From Pontederia crassipes (taxonomy: Eukaryota > Streptophyta > Magnoliopsida > Commelinales > Pontederiaceae), in the NCBI GenBank assembly GCA_030549335.1, contig CM060191.1:58291947-58355946 (forward strand): a DNA stretch of 64,000 bases, given 5' to 3'. Within the stretch, counting starts at the first letter, position 1. Each line of letters opens with the position of its first letter. The notes under the pieces were generated by a model. The model did not search any database. It was not told the origin of the DNA and saw nothing but the letters and a program-made list of their open reading frames with translations. Below are positions 23,301 through 34,722 of the stretch, piece by piece. Both the position numbers and the translations under genes were made by a program.

Positions 23301-26300
23301 CTTTCCAGGGACTCTCTGTCCCAACAGGGGCATCTTTGCAGCTTTGCTGTCACTTTTGTATGATGTCCTAAGTCCTTGAGGCATCCTGCACTCCATAAGG
23401 AGTGTCCTAAGATTTTGCTTGTAGTAGTTTCTGATATTTTTCTTTTATCCCAATGGATTTTTCTCTCGTTTCTTCTAGCATTCTTTCTGCTGCTGAAGTC
23501 AAGTCTCCTACCCCCTCTTCTCATGCTGTTCAGGGTACCACCATCAAACTCAATGGTACCCCGAATTATACACTTTGGTCCCAAGCTTTTCAAATTTTTC
23601 TCAGTGGACGGAAGAAGTTATATATCATTAAAAGGGCTGTTTTGAAATCCACTAATGAAGGATTTGAGAAGTGGGAACAAGACAATTACCATGTCATGAA
23701 TTGGTTGATGAATAGCATTGGGCAACGAATATCTGCCAACCCACTTTACAAAAAGAATGCCAAGGAAAAGAAATATTCACAACGATCATATGTTTCACTA
23801 CAACCGCATTGATTGGTTGAGTCCTGAATTGCATAGTTTTTTCTTTGGCTCTAATGAGTACTATTACTCTCGAGCACTATCTTGAAGCCTTATAGAATCC
23901 AACATGGAAGCAAGCTATGGATGATGAAATGAATGCGCTTCTCTCTCGGGATACATGGGATTTAGTTCCACGACCTGCAAATGGTTGTCGATGGGTATAC
24001 ACCGTCAAATATCATCCTGACGGCACAACAGATTCAAAGCTCGTTTTGTTGTCAAAGGTTTCACTCAAACTTACGGAGTGGACTATTTTGAGACTTTTTT
24101 CTCCTGTTGCTCATCTCAGTTTAGTTCGGATTTTTATTTCCATTGTTGTTAACAAAAATTGGCCCCTACATCAGCTTGATATCAAAAATGCATTTCTATA
24201 TGGTGATTTCACAGAAGATGTATTCATGTCACAACCTTCTGGCTATGAGGTTGAGGGGGAGTATGTGTGCAAACTCAAAAAAGCCATTTATGGTCTTAAG
24301 CAAAGTTCTAGAGCATGGTTTGCTAAATTCAGCAGGGAGATAACGAAAATTGGTTTTTTCTGTTGTACTGCTGATCACTCTATTTTCGTAAGAAAGAAAG
24401 AGCACGGGTGTGTGGTACTTGCTGTTAATGTGGATGACATGATTCTGCCTGGTGATGACAATGATGGAATTTAGGAAACTAAAAACTTCTTACAAAAGAT
24501 CTTGGAAAACTCCGCTACTTCCTTGGAATTGAGGTTGCGAGAACTCACAAGGGTTGGTCCTCTCTTAAAGAAAATATGTGATGGATATTCTAGATGATCC
24601 AGGTATGTTGGGTACTAAGTCATCATCTATTCCTATTAATGGGCCTACCAAATCAAGATCTAGTGATGATCCTCTTTTTTATGATACTAAAACATATAAG
24701 AGCATTGTTGAGAAATTTTTATACTTGACAGTCACCAGACAATATTAGTTTTACTGCTAGTCGTGCTAGACAATTTATTGAGTAGCCGGCTAGTCGCATT
24801 ATAGTCACTGGAATGATGTTTGTCTTATTCTAAAATATCTTAAAAGCTCTCCTGGGAAAGGTTTATATTTCAAAAACAATGGACATTTGGACTTTTTGGC
24901 TTACTCGGACGTTGACTATGCTAATTCTATTGAAGATGAACGTTCCACTACAGGTTTTACTACTTTCTTGGGAGGCAATTTAGTTACGTGGCACAACAAG
25001 AAACAATCAATTGTTTCTGGATCAAGTGCGGAAGCTGAATACCGAGCCCTCATGCATACTTGCATACTGCTTGTGAAGAGATGGATTACGTTGTTACTTG
25101 CTGATTTGGGTTTTCCTACTGCACTTCCAATTCCAATGTACTGTGACAAGCGCTCTGCAACCTATATAGCATCCAATCCTGTATTCCATGAGAGGATGAA
25201 GCACATTGAGGTTGATTGCCACTTCGTACGTGATGTTGTTACTAAAGGGAAGATTGCTACTCCCTACATCTCTTTTGAATTGCAATTGGCTGATGTTTTC
25301 AGGAAAGGGTTACCTAAGAAACACCACAACTTTCTATGCGACAAGCTAGGCATGATTAATATCTATGCTCCAGCTTGAGGGGGAGTGTTGAAGATTCTCC
25401 AAATTAGATAGAGATTCTGGAAATAAATATTTAGGTCAACAAATATTTGAATTGGTAAGAGAAATTGTTGGAGATAATTGAGGTCGACAATTTCTCCATA
25501 TCAGCAATAATTCATGTGCAATAGTGTAGTGAACTTCTATTTCTGATATTTCTATGTAGTCTTCTATATATCAGGACACATTGTTATAATAGCAACATGA
25601 AAAACAATATTTTCTTCTACAGATTCCGATATACAAAAGAATGTTCAAATTATCAACTAAATAGTAGTTAATATTTTGGAAATGCAAAATACCTGCAAGG
25701 AATCTGAACAAAGAGATCTTACCGAGATTTCAGGTGGGTAATCTGTGTACCGAAGGGCAACACAGTTTGATGACCTAGAAGTTGGAGGGATCACATTGCT
25801 TGAGTACTCAGCCTGTAGACCCTTCAAATCGATACTGCAAAAAGAAAAGTTTAAAATATATCTTCAGCATTCATAGAATGAAAGCAAAAATGCTCGAAAC
25901 TAAATCATAGCTTATTTCAAGGAAAGAAGTTAAAAACTGAAAATAAATAGAAATTACACGATCAAATGGAAAGACAAAGGAAAAGATCAAGGCTATATAA
26001 AAATTTTCAAATACATAAAATCGTATATGCAGGCAGCAACACGACTAACGATTCTATGAGAGCCAGCATAGTAGCTAAGAAAGTAATCATCCATTATAAA
26101 ATCAAAGGATTCAAATAAATAGACGCATTATATAAAGACAGGGGATGTACCTAGTAGACAAGTAATAAGCCTTGACGGGTATGTATCTGACCTCCTCCTC
26201 ATCCGGTGACTCCCGTCCGCTGCTCTCGCCGTGCTGCCGATGCTCACGGGAGAAGCTCGTCTCATAGGCATCCGATACCGCAGGAAACGTGGAAAAAACT

Positions 26301-26437
26301 CTGGAGAGGAGCGGCAAGGGCCGGGCCGACCGGCGAAGAGGCGGCGGCGTGGGCAACAACGAACCGGTGAGTCGCGGCGGCGGCGTCGGCGCTTCGAGCA
26401 GGCGTTTAAGGCGAAGCAGCGCCCGCCTCCTCCACAT
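20305..26437 (-). CDS. RRG: DUF155/RMD1-family protein, RETARDED ROOT GROWTH-like (seven coding exons)
   Basis: Coding exons in transcript order are 26151-26437, 25723-25834, 22519-22675, 21937-22085, 21542-21693, 20615-20729 and 20305-20430 (1098 nt, 365 aa). All introns are GT-AG and phases close. The start at 26437 (MWRRRALLRLKR) is chosen because it begins an Arg/Leu-rich presequence like Arabidopsis RRG. An in-frame upstream ATG at 26590 would add 51 residues. DUF155 hallmarks are YIPVKAYYLSTSIDLKGLQA (about 87-106), VVVFQYGSAVLFNI, RIIGSVLGQSIALDHYI, TFTMDRKKLFQLVGKANSN and LDYKLKFVEHNIHFLQEVLQ. A hydrophobic C-terminal segment (about 344-361) suggests a membrane anchor. The Arabidopsis relatives RRG and RRL are mitochondrial and affect root growth or stress response; the function here is by homology and the paralogue choice is uncertain. 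An alternative in-phase donor for exon 2 at 25692 would add 10 residues. Introns hold a copia fossil and a PIF MITE. Confidence 0.92.
20854..21503. mobile_element. PIF/Harbinger (Tourist-like) MITE in RRG-like intron 5
   Basis: A 650-bp element with ends GGCTGTGTTTGG and CCAAACACAGCC and a 3-bp TTA target duplication (20851-20853 and 21504-21506). The left arm holds an inverted motif (GGAACTTGGGCC, then GGCCCAAGTTCC). The interior is AT-rich with a T-run at 21000-21060 and has no transposase. It sits between coding exons 5 and 6. Confidence 0.9.
22964..23221 (+). repeat. Left LTR of the copia fossil
   Basis: 258 bp from TATTGAAGATTCTCC to CTTCTACA, followed directly by the primer-binding site. 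It matches the LTR at 25386-25621. Confidence 0.9.
25386..25621 (+). repeat. Right LTR of the copia fossil
   Basis: 236 bp from TGTTGAAGATTCTCC to CTTCTACA, preceded by a G-rich polypurine tract. Confidence 0.9.
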
Positions 26438-26590
26438 GAAAAATCCAATCTTTGAGCAAAATTCCAGTTTTTTTTCCTCTACGCCTCCTCTTGTGAGTCC
26501 CCCCTTGCGAGTATCGCCTACGCGTAACACGGCAAATGAGGAAGAAGGGCGAAAAGGGCAGAAAGGAGACCGGGGGAATGTGAACCACAA

Positions 26591-27357
26591 AGTGTGGTGG
26601 GTCCATGACGGCCGCGGTGCACTCAGGGTTCTTTTACAGGTCTCTTGTACAAGTTTGTAGCACGCATTTGGTGGATTTTATAATAACGGGTCTTTTCGTG
26701 TCCAAATTTACGTCCGCATGAGTGAATCCGAATCAACATTGGTTGGCCAATGCTTTATTCATATCATTTTCGTTGATATTAATCAAGTCATAATAATTTT
26801 AAAAACTAATCGAATTAATTAAATATTAATAATTTCGAAAAGTGACGAGTCACGACCAAAAAAAGAAAAGTGAATCTCATATCTGAAATGCCCAAGTGCT
26901 ATTTCGTGAACACATTTGTTTCTCTCAATAATAAATAGTTTATTTTTTTTCATGTACTGTTTATTTGTTCTTTCTTTTTTCTTCCAAAAACATGTTAGTA
27001 CATAAACTGTGTCGTAATACATTTACAGTGTTTTGGGGTTACTTAACCTGAATCTGAATAATTTTGAGTATTTAATATTTGAGTATGTAGTATTCGACTC
27101 CGCAATAGCAATTTATGTTGCTCATTTCCATCGAATATTTCTGTCACATCCATGGGAAAATACAATATCATTCTTTTGAAACAATTTAATAAATCACGAT
27201 CATTTGTTCAAGCGAAACATTATTTTGATTAAGGCCTGGTGATAGTATGAAAGTCGGTTGCCTGGTGCATATCAGATACCACATCGAGTTCCCAAATTCA
27301 CTAGTTGATAATTGCGCAGGAAGCTCTTTTGATACCTTGAAATATTTCCGAGTATAA
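26591..27357. other. Intergenic, upstream of the RRG-like gene
   Basis: Contains the presumed promoter of the - strand RRG-like gene near 26500-26700. The rest is AT-rich with no gene. No clear TATA element was identified. Confidence 0.4.
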
Positions 27358-27979
27358 GCCCGTTTGGCGATAGAAAATTTTCAAAGCTTTAAAATTTTCC
27401 AATGGAAGTCACTTTTCTTTTTCATTTTGATGTGTTTGGGTTTAGGCGTGCTCCACCGGCGAACCAACCCTTGAAGACGTCTGCATGATGCCCTCCACCG
27501 GCGCCCGCAATTCCAGTCAGCAAGGCAGCGACGAGGATGGCCGCGACACTCAGAATCAGGCCAAGGACCATGACGGCTGCCGGGAGCACCATGATAGCAG
27601 CCCCGGAGATAAGAGAAGTGGGAGACATTGCAGAATGGAAAAAAAAAAAAGAGAGGATGGAGGAGACGATGCAGAACAAAAAAAAAATGGAGAAAGATAT
27701 TTGCAAACTCCAGCAGATTGGAAAGAAAAATGAAAGAAAGGAAGACTTTTGTGTGCACGTGAGAAAGAAAGTGCAGGAGAAGGTGTGACAGAGAGAGACA
27801 ACAGTGGAAATGCTCGAGCAAAAGAGAAAAAAACAGAGATGGGAGCTAAGTTTCTTTTCTATTGGTTTTGGCCATTTTCCTCTAGTTAATAAACAGAATC
27901 CTTTGTACCTAAACACTAATTTTGACAAACTTTCGATGGCAGGAACATAACCAGCGGAAAGGTGTATCCAAATAGGCCC
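27358..27979. mobile_element. PIF/Harbinger-like element carrying an ORF
   Basis: A 622-bp element flanked by TAA target duplications (27355-27357 and 27980-27982). Imperfect terminal inverted repeats are GCCCGTTTGGCGATA on the left and, read inward from the right, GGGCCTATTTGGATAC. It contains a GC-rich coding-like segment on the - strand (27422-27628) with a long purine-rich stretch upstream, and no transposase. Gene-carrying PIF elements are less often reported than Pack-MULEs. Confidence 0.65.
27422..27628 (-). CDS. Small hydrophobic membrane protein ORF, unknown
   Basis: 68 codons starting MSPTSLISGAAIMVLPAAVM. Residues about 8-44 form one or two strongly hydrophobic Ala/Leu/Val/Ile segments, followed by a Gly-rich turn (GAGGGHH) and a short polar tail ending NPNTSK. 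The codons are GC-rich against AT-rich flanks. I do not recognise a family. The ORF lies wholly inside the PIF-like element, so it may be a captured gene or fragment. In-frame sequence runs upstream of this Met, but with low-complexity content. Expression is unknown. Confidence 0.4.
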   Translation of the reverse strand: MSPTSLISGAAIMVLPAAVMVLGLILSVAAILVAALLTGIAGAGGGHHADVFKGWFAGGARLNPNTSK

Positions 27980-28110
27980 TAAAACTTGCATTTTTTTATC
28001 ATTACCATTTCAGATCATCCGTGGTTATCTGACCAGCAAAACAAGAAGGAAAAGTGCCCAAAATTTCTGCAGTTCCTTCCACTACCAAAAAACATTGCAG
28101 TTCCAGCCAT

Positions 28111-31079
28111 CTATTTTTCAAGCATTGCTTTGGCTGCATCAATCAATACCTTTCTGAAGTCGCCCGATGCTAGACCTAAAACAGTGTATCCTTCCTTGTC
28201 CTCCACGTCAACATCAGCCTCATGTCGTATCAGAAGAAGCGCAACCTACAGATAATGCATAAGATAGAAGAAAATGAACATTTTGTACACAACTAGAGAA
28301 ATAATCAAGCATTCTCGTCCGTACGTGTTTAGAGTTACATTGGTCACGTCTAAACCCGAAATATAATGGGATCATTCAGCTCTCATTAATATTTTGAAAA
28401 TGTCTGAAAAAAACATCACCTAAAGAGTTGTAGCACTTATTGAGGAAAACAACATGCAAAATGTAATGGCCAGATTAGCAGTTCGACGGGCAACCTTGGT
28501 TTCAGATGGTTTCAAGATGCAGAATCTGAATGTAAACTACTAAATTCAGGAATCAGGGTTATTAACAATTATGCAGGCGAGTGTTGCGATTTATTGGGGT
28601 CCTTGCAAATAAAAGGAAAGGTGGGGGTGGGGGGTGGGGTGGGGTGGGACAGTTGTTAAAAATCAACTTGTTATACTTTCATAACATAGTATTCCTATAG
28701 ATTATTCACAGCAAGATATTCACTAATTACCTGTTGATTCTCACATATAACAGCATGCATAAGTGGAGTTTGGCCTGCTTTATCAGTAACATCGACCTCA
28801 GCCCCTTCCTCAATCAAGAGCTCACATAACTCGGTCTTCCCAGTACTTGCAGCCCTATGCAGTGGGGTGCAACCCACCTGAACCAAATTAATTTAGAACT
28901 TCAAATCACTACGAAGGGAAAATATTAGCTAACATGGAAGTACAACTGCGGCGTGAGTTATCAAAATAGAGCTGACATCAGAGCATACCTTATCTTTCTT
29001 ATTGACCCTTGCACCATGACAAATCAGAATTTCAGCTACTTTTAACCACCCCTTACTGGCAGCATAATGGAGAGCCGTGCGTCCTCCATCATTAGTCAAA
29101 TTCACATCAGCGCCTGTTTCAGTAGAAAAACTCTAATGCTACCAAGATCCACATGAACATGCAAATACATTGAAGTTAAAGATACACGAATATACAGTAT
29201 AACAGTGTCTAGGAATATGCTAACCATTTTATATTTCAGTCCAAGGTTTCAATTTCAACCACGTATCACATTATTGGTAAGACAAAATGGCTAATTAATC
29301 TCCAGTTTCTTGCCAATAGCTTGGACTTTTTTAAAGCTTGCCAGTTGAAGGTTGACTTTTTTAGGGTAAAAGTTGAAGGCTGACTTTAGATATAGAATGC
29401 AGCACTAAGTAATTAAATCTGTACTGTCTTCCATTAAATATTAAGGTTTATGACATCTTTCTTGATGTTCATACATCTGAATAGATGAAGACGAATATGG
29501 GCTGCATCAAGAGTCATAGAGGGGAGGTTGATAACCCAGTCACCAACTTTTACCCTCATATCACATTTAGGTCAATCAACTCTCATATCATGCATATTAT
29601 CATATATACCCAAAGCAGAATACAGTTGGAAAAATCGCCGAAAGGAAAGAAAGTTCATAAAAATAAAAAAAGACATCCTCTGCAGAATTAGCAGTATGAG
29701 GGACACCATTGATGCTGAGAATAAAATGCTCATTACCCCAAGCTTGATGTCTTAAGACCTGTTTGGTTTAAGCACTTGATGGCAGGTCTTCAAGGTAAGT
29801 CTAGAAATAAGTTCCTCAGGTTCTTGGGGGTTGGATGGCCGCGGCGGCAGCGGGGATGTGTTTTAGATCATTTTGAGACGCTGAATAAGGATACATAAAT
29901 TTCACTAGTGAAAATAGAACTTGAAAAATATTGGTATATAGTCGATTGGTGTGCCACCCACCAAGCCTTTGTTCTCAATGTATTTTGGATCTTAGTTGTC
30001 AGTTGCAATTACTTTGTTATGCTTGGCCACTTTGTTCCTTCTGTATACATATTTGTTGTGCTTAATGTCCATGTGCATACCTAAGCATTGCTTCGCCTTA
30101 CAGCTAAGTTATTAGAGATGAATAAACTTAGAGGATGTACATATTACATAACTAAGTTATTGAGCACATATTTGTGGTGCTGAACAAAGGGAGGGACAAC
30201 AGAAAGCTTCAATTCAAATATGACACAAAAAGGAAGACACATCTAGCATTGGGGATGAATCTTCCTCGCAATATCTAGTCCAAAACAAACTGGATCTCGT
30301 TGGCTGTACACTTCATACGTGGACATGAATCAGATTACGAATAAGTTAAGATTTTATCCATAAGTTTTATGAACATTTTTAACAACACAACTGATGACCT
30401 ATTTTTCTTCAATTATGAATCCCCATTGATTCAGGAAATCAAAATTAAATAGGTTTTGCTGTCGGCCACAATGCTAGTTCTACTGCAGCAATCACCACTT
30501 CCAATACCAATCGTTTCAACAGATTCCTAGGCTAGAATCAGTTTCCCACATCAATAACATAACAATGGAACCAAACTTGCGAGCCTGATATCGAATGGCA
30601 CCATGAAGCAGACTTCAGAATTAGAAAAAAGAACCCATCAATCAAGTTTCGTTTACGAATCAGTTTCAAGTTAATAGTCACCTTTATCGATCAGGATCTG
30701 GACAACATCCAAGTTTCCGATGCTGGCAGCGGAGTGAATCGGCGCCCAACCCTCTTCGTCCCTGCTGTTGACTCCGCTAACAGACGGGTCAGCGGACGAT
30801 AGTAGCTCAACAACCTACTCAAGAACCCCAAACATTGCCACATAAGAAGGAATCGAAGGGAAAAATGTGAATTCTAAGGATGACGATAGGTCGACTTGCC
30901 TCGGCGCGGCCGGAGGCAGCGGCAACGTGGAGGAGGGACCTGCCGTCGTCGTTCTGCAGCGACCGCGCCTTCGCCAGGGATTCCTCGGAAAGAGAGGCAA
31001 ACACGACGACATCACCGCCCTCAGCTGCCCGGAAGAGGACCTCGGGTTTCGGGCAGTCGTCCTCCATCGCCATCGCCAT
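28111..31079 (-). CDS. PSMD10: Ankyrin-repeat protein, PSMD10/gankyrin-like (five coding exons)
   Basis: Coding exons in transcript order are 30900-31079, 30682-30814, 28989-29113, 28731-28877 and 28245-28111 (720 nt, 239 aa). Phases close. It begins MAMAMEDDCPKPEVLFRAAE and continues as about six ankyrin repeats with canonical GxTPLHxAA-type cores (DDGRSLLHVAAASGRAE, EGWAPIHSAASIGN, GGRTALHYAASKGW, VGCTPLHRAASTGK, AGQTPLMHAV), ending KAMLEK. Length equals the Arabidopsis homologue annotated as 26S proteasome non-ATPase subunit 10. In animals and yeast this protein is a chaperone for assembling the proteasome regulatory particle; the same role in plants is inferred. Intron 1 (30815-30899) has a GC donor (GAG|GCAAGT). 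No GT donor at this position keeps the frame. Confidence 0.94.
28621..28648 (+). repeat. G-run tract with G-quadruplex potential
   Basis: Five consecutive runs of three to six G separated by single T (GTGGGGGTGGGGGG and onward). It lies in the last part of intron 4 of the PSMD10-like gene, on its template strand, about 85 bp downstream (in + coordinates upstream) of coding exon 4. It satisfies the usual four-run G-quadruplex pattern with minimal loops. Confidence 0.85.
29114..30681 (-). other. Large intron 2 of the PSMD10-like gene
   Basis: 1.57-kb intron. A segment near 29750-29850 (AAGACCTGTTTGGTTTAAGC and onward) resembles one end of a PIF-type element but no partner end was found. Nothing else is recognised. 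Confidence 0.4.
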
Positions 31080-31403
31080 TTGCTTGATGCCTTCGTCCTC
31101 CAGACTCCAGTAGTACAGAATGCGGTCATAATGGGGAAAATGGACGACTGTATAGAGCGGGCGCTTTACATCGCACCATCCTCACCGTCCAAAACCAATA
31201 CAACGAACAGATTTCATCCAACTTCAAGTCTAAGTTGGACAGGCCATATCACGGCCATTCATTTTAAATGGACGGATCAGATTAAATACAAGAAAAAGAA
31301 AGGCAAATAAAAACCTTATGAGTCGGTGTGGTTCAAAATTCATTAAGCGTAGGGAAAAATAAACAATGAAAAGGAAATAAAATAAGCTACTTTGGTTGAC
31401 ATA
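31080..31403. other. Upstream flank of the PSMD10-like gene
   Basis: Presumed promoter and 5' UTR of the - strand gene, bounded on the right by a solo LTR. No clear TATA box was seen. Confidence 0.4.
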
Positions 31404-32599
31404 TGTAATATCCCTAAGTTAATCATGCATGATTAATTATATGAATATGATGTTATATTATCTTATTGATAATCTCTATGAATGCGATGTTAAGACTTAC
31501 ACTTCAATACCAACTAAAGTGCGAAAGCGATGAAAATTTATTTAAGGTATAAAAATGTGATTTTTAGAAAAGTGAAAATTTAAAAAATTAAAGTCTCAGT
31601 AATTATTCCTATATACGAAATGATTGTAAAAGTGATTTTTAAGAATTTTTAGGAGGTGTGTGACTTAGGAAAAATGTAGACACAAAATCGAAAAATATGT
31701 GAAATCGCGATTTTTATTCTTCGAACAAAAATTTAAATTTAAATTACTTGATTATTTATTTTTTAAAATATTTTATTTAAATCCAAATGGAAGGTAGTTC
31801 TTTATTTACATGTAATGTCTTAAGTAAATGAATAAATAAATAAATGAAAAATACAAAGTAAATAAGACAAATATTAAGGACAATTTGGTCTCACTTTTTG
31901 GCCGACTTAGTAAGTCTTCATTTCCTTCTTATCCTTCACCTTCTACCTTTTACCACCACTTTCTGCCCCTTTCACGATCCTTGGTTGTGGTGAGTTGATA
32001 CTTAACTTTATTTTAATTTTAATTACGTACCTTTCTAATTAGGGTTTCTGTGAACCTTTCTCATCTCATTCATTTTCGAATTTTACTTGAACATGGGGCA
32101 AAACTCATATTGTTCATGAGTAAGATTAATCCTAGTCATGTTCAATTGGTTCCCGAATCTTTCGCAACATAATTTCATACCTTCGAGTGATTCAAAAATT
32201 ATGAAATTTATTCTGATTAATCCCCTATAAGTCTACTTTCATTGAGCTTTGGAATCAAGTTAATATGATTTCTGTAGATAAAATTATGCTCTTATCTTTA
32301 AGGTACTATCATTCTATCCGCCGAAATTACTATCTGAATTTGTAAATTATGTATTAAATCTAATATGTCGTGTAATTATTTTATAATTTATGTTGTTATA
32401 GAAATTTATGCTAGATTTCATTGACAATTGGAATGACTAGAAAATGATATGTGTAGCGAAAGTTATAAATAATTTACCGAGCCTTACTCAGTCTGTCATG
32501 AGAGAATTTTGGGCAGATTATGTTAGTATTGGTTAAATTTATTGTGCTCGGTACAAATAGATATAAATTTAAGTAATTTTATGAGTTGCATCTTAGGAT

Positions 32600-33670
32600 C
32601 AATATTGTCCGAACCGGACCGGACAATGACCCGGACAAATGTCCGTTTCAGATTGGACCGGTCAGACCGGTTGAACCGTCTGGTAGGACCGGATAAGAAT
32701 AAAATAATATATTTAATATGATATATTTAACTACGTTATCATATTAATGATGTTAAAAATTAATTATATAAAAATAACAATAATAAATCATTAAAAACTA
32801 ATGTTAAAATCATTACACATTTAATAAATTAAAATCTTATGAAATTAAAATTATATATATATATATTCTTTTTATTAATTTTTTGGATTACATATCTTTT
32901 TCTTTTATGTTAGAAGTAATATTATGATTATATGTAACTAGATATACAATATAATTGGTGGTTAACTATTTAATGTGAACTTATTAATTATTAGATACTA
33001 AATAAAAGAAAATTAAAATTTGTGTATTTATAATATTATATATAACTATACTATACTAACTATTATAATATTATTGTATGTTATACATATGACAAAGAAG
33101 TTTGTATCCTTCATTCATTAAAAATTTACTTAATATGATAAATATTATATATAATACAATAATATAAAATTAATTTATATTATAATATACATGTATGATA
33201 TTAAAATATTGAATAAGATCATAATGTATAAGATATAGTTGAAAGTATAACAAATACTAACTAAATAAAAGAATAAAAGAACAAGTATGTATAGAAACAT
33301 AGTCCCACATTTATTATATTAGGAGGATGTGAGAGCAAAGTATTAATAGAGTAGGAGACTAATGGATCAATATAAAATTTTATGGAGAAGGTCCATTTTG
33401 AATCTTTTCCAAATTTAAAATAATAATTTTATCAGATTATTTTATAACAATTTTTTTAATTTGGTCGGTTCATATGAAACGCGGTCTAATTTGGTTCAAT
33501 CCAATTTTGGCCGGTTTTATCCAATTTTAACCGGTTTTTTACCGGTCGGAACCGGTTCAATCTGGTCCAATTACAAGCCTGGTTTTGGGGCTTGTAATAG
33601 ACCGGTGTGAGGGTCAGTCGATGGTCGGATTGGTTCGATCGGCCGGTCCGGTCCGGCTCTCACAACATTG
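32600..33670. mobile_element. hAT-type non-autonomous element nested in the LTR
   Basis: A 1071-bp element with ends CAATATTGTCCG and CAACATTG (right end read inward: CAATGTTGTGAG) and a perfect 8-bp target duplication, CTTAGGAT (32592-32599 and 33671-33678). Both arms are rich in CCGGACCGG and AACCGGTT motifs, able to pair with each other. The core is AT-rich and noncoding. The 8-bp duplication supports hAT. Confidence 0.85.
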
Positions 33671-34447
33671 CTTAGGATGTATACTATTTGGAAAAATTAA
33701 AAGAACCAGAACAGAGTGTTTATTATTTTATATAAATCATAAAAGTAAGGTACTCGGTCTGTCAGAACATAGAAACAACATAAAATTAGGCTGAATGTTG
33801 ATTTTCATGAGAACAAATCATAATGGAATAAGATTTGAAACTTTTACAGATTAATGTCTCTGTAATATGGAACTAAAAAAAATTGGATTGATTCCATTTG
33901 GTTATGTATATCAGAAGATATGAATTTTCTTTACTATGTGTACAATCTGTCACAATATTAAGTCAATCCTTATGTTAAATAGTTACTTGAGTTATAAGAG
34001 TAATTACTTAAGGTTCATATACCTATGCAATTAATTATGTTTCATGTGTGATAGGATTGTGTTCGTATCATAGTAGTAATATATTTCTTACTATTATTAT
34101 TATATGAGTAGAAGAGTAAAGTAGTGAACAAGGAAAGGGAAACATTTTATTAGTCCTTATATGTAAGTTGATTTCTCCTACTCTATGTATTCACCTCTTT
34201 TGAATTCGATGTGACATCGATTATTAAATGTATTGAATATATTTTGGAATGATATGAATTAATTTCGAGAAATGTGATTATGAAAAGTATATCTGAATGA
34301 TTATATGATTGCACATTTGAAAAGTATATGTGCAATCTTGTTTCTTTTGAGATGGTATTGGATATGATTCATCTTCTGATATTCAGGAGATGTTTGTTAT
34401 GTGATGAATCATGCATCGACATCCATTTGCATTTGCGTATATGATAG

Positions 34448-34722
34448 TTGGAGTTAAGTGCTACATCGCTAATCACGATGGGAGCCACCTCTAGAGTCCA
34501 ATCCATCATTTTGGATGAGATAGGTTGGAGCTAAGTGTCATGCGAAGTTAAGTGTCACATCGTGAGTAGTCACGATGGGGGGCACCTCTAGAATCCGTAG
34601 GGTCCACCTCTAGAGTCCGCCTATCGTTATATGATTTGTTCCCCGAAAGGGATGAGGAGAATGGAGCTAAGTGCTACATCGCTGATCACGATGGGAGTCA
34701 CCTCTAGAGTCCACCTACCGAT
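34448..34722. repeat. Short tandem array within the LTR
   Basis: About three diverged copies of a unit running GGAGCTAAGTGCTACATCGC, then TCACGATGGGAG, then CACCTCTAGAGTCC, starting near 34449, 34526 and 34661. The middle copy has the CACCTCTAGA motif twice about 22 bp apart. Confidence 0.75.

Larger units (their letters stand above)
22964..25621 (+). mobile_element. Ty1/copia retrotransposon fossil in RRG-like intron 2
   Basis: Paired LTRs at 22964-23221 and 25386-25621 share most of their sequence and end TTTTCTTCTACA. Just inside the left LTR is GTATCAGAGTAGCG, a primer-binding site of the initiator-Met tRNA type, and GAGGGGGAG precedes the right LTR as the polypurine tract. Recognisable parts in order are a gag-like N-terminus (about 23453-23760), reverse transcriptase (about 23917-24600, with DIKNAFLYGD and KAIYGLKQ) and RNase H (about 24887-25378). 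The element is well short of the usual ~5 kb for the family and is broken in several places. It runs opposite to the host gene. I could not find a convincing 5-bp target duplication. The LTR divergence suggests an old insertion. Confidence 0.92.

Noticed and set aside
23186-23593. 135-codon - strand frame over the copia leader and gag
   Set aside because: Shadow of the + strand gag-like sequence, with no domain of its own.
26111-26590. Start of the RRG-like protein at 26590
   Set aside because: In frame, but the extra 51 residues do not resemble the family; the Met at 26437 begins the expected Arg-rich presequence.
29750-29850. Possible PIF end in PSMD10-like intron 2
   Set aside because: Only one end-like motif (CCTGTTTGG); no inverted partner was found.
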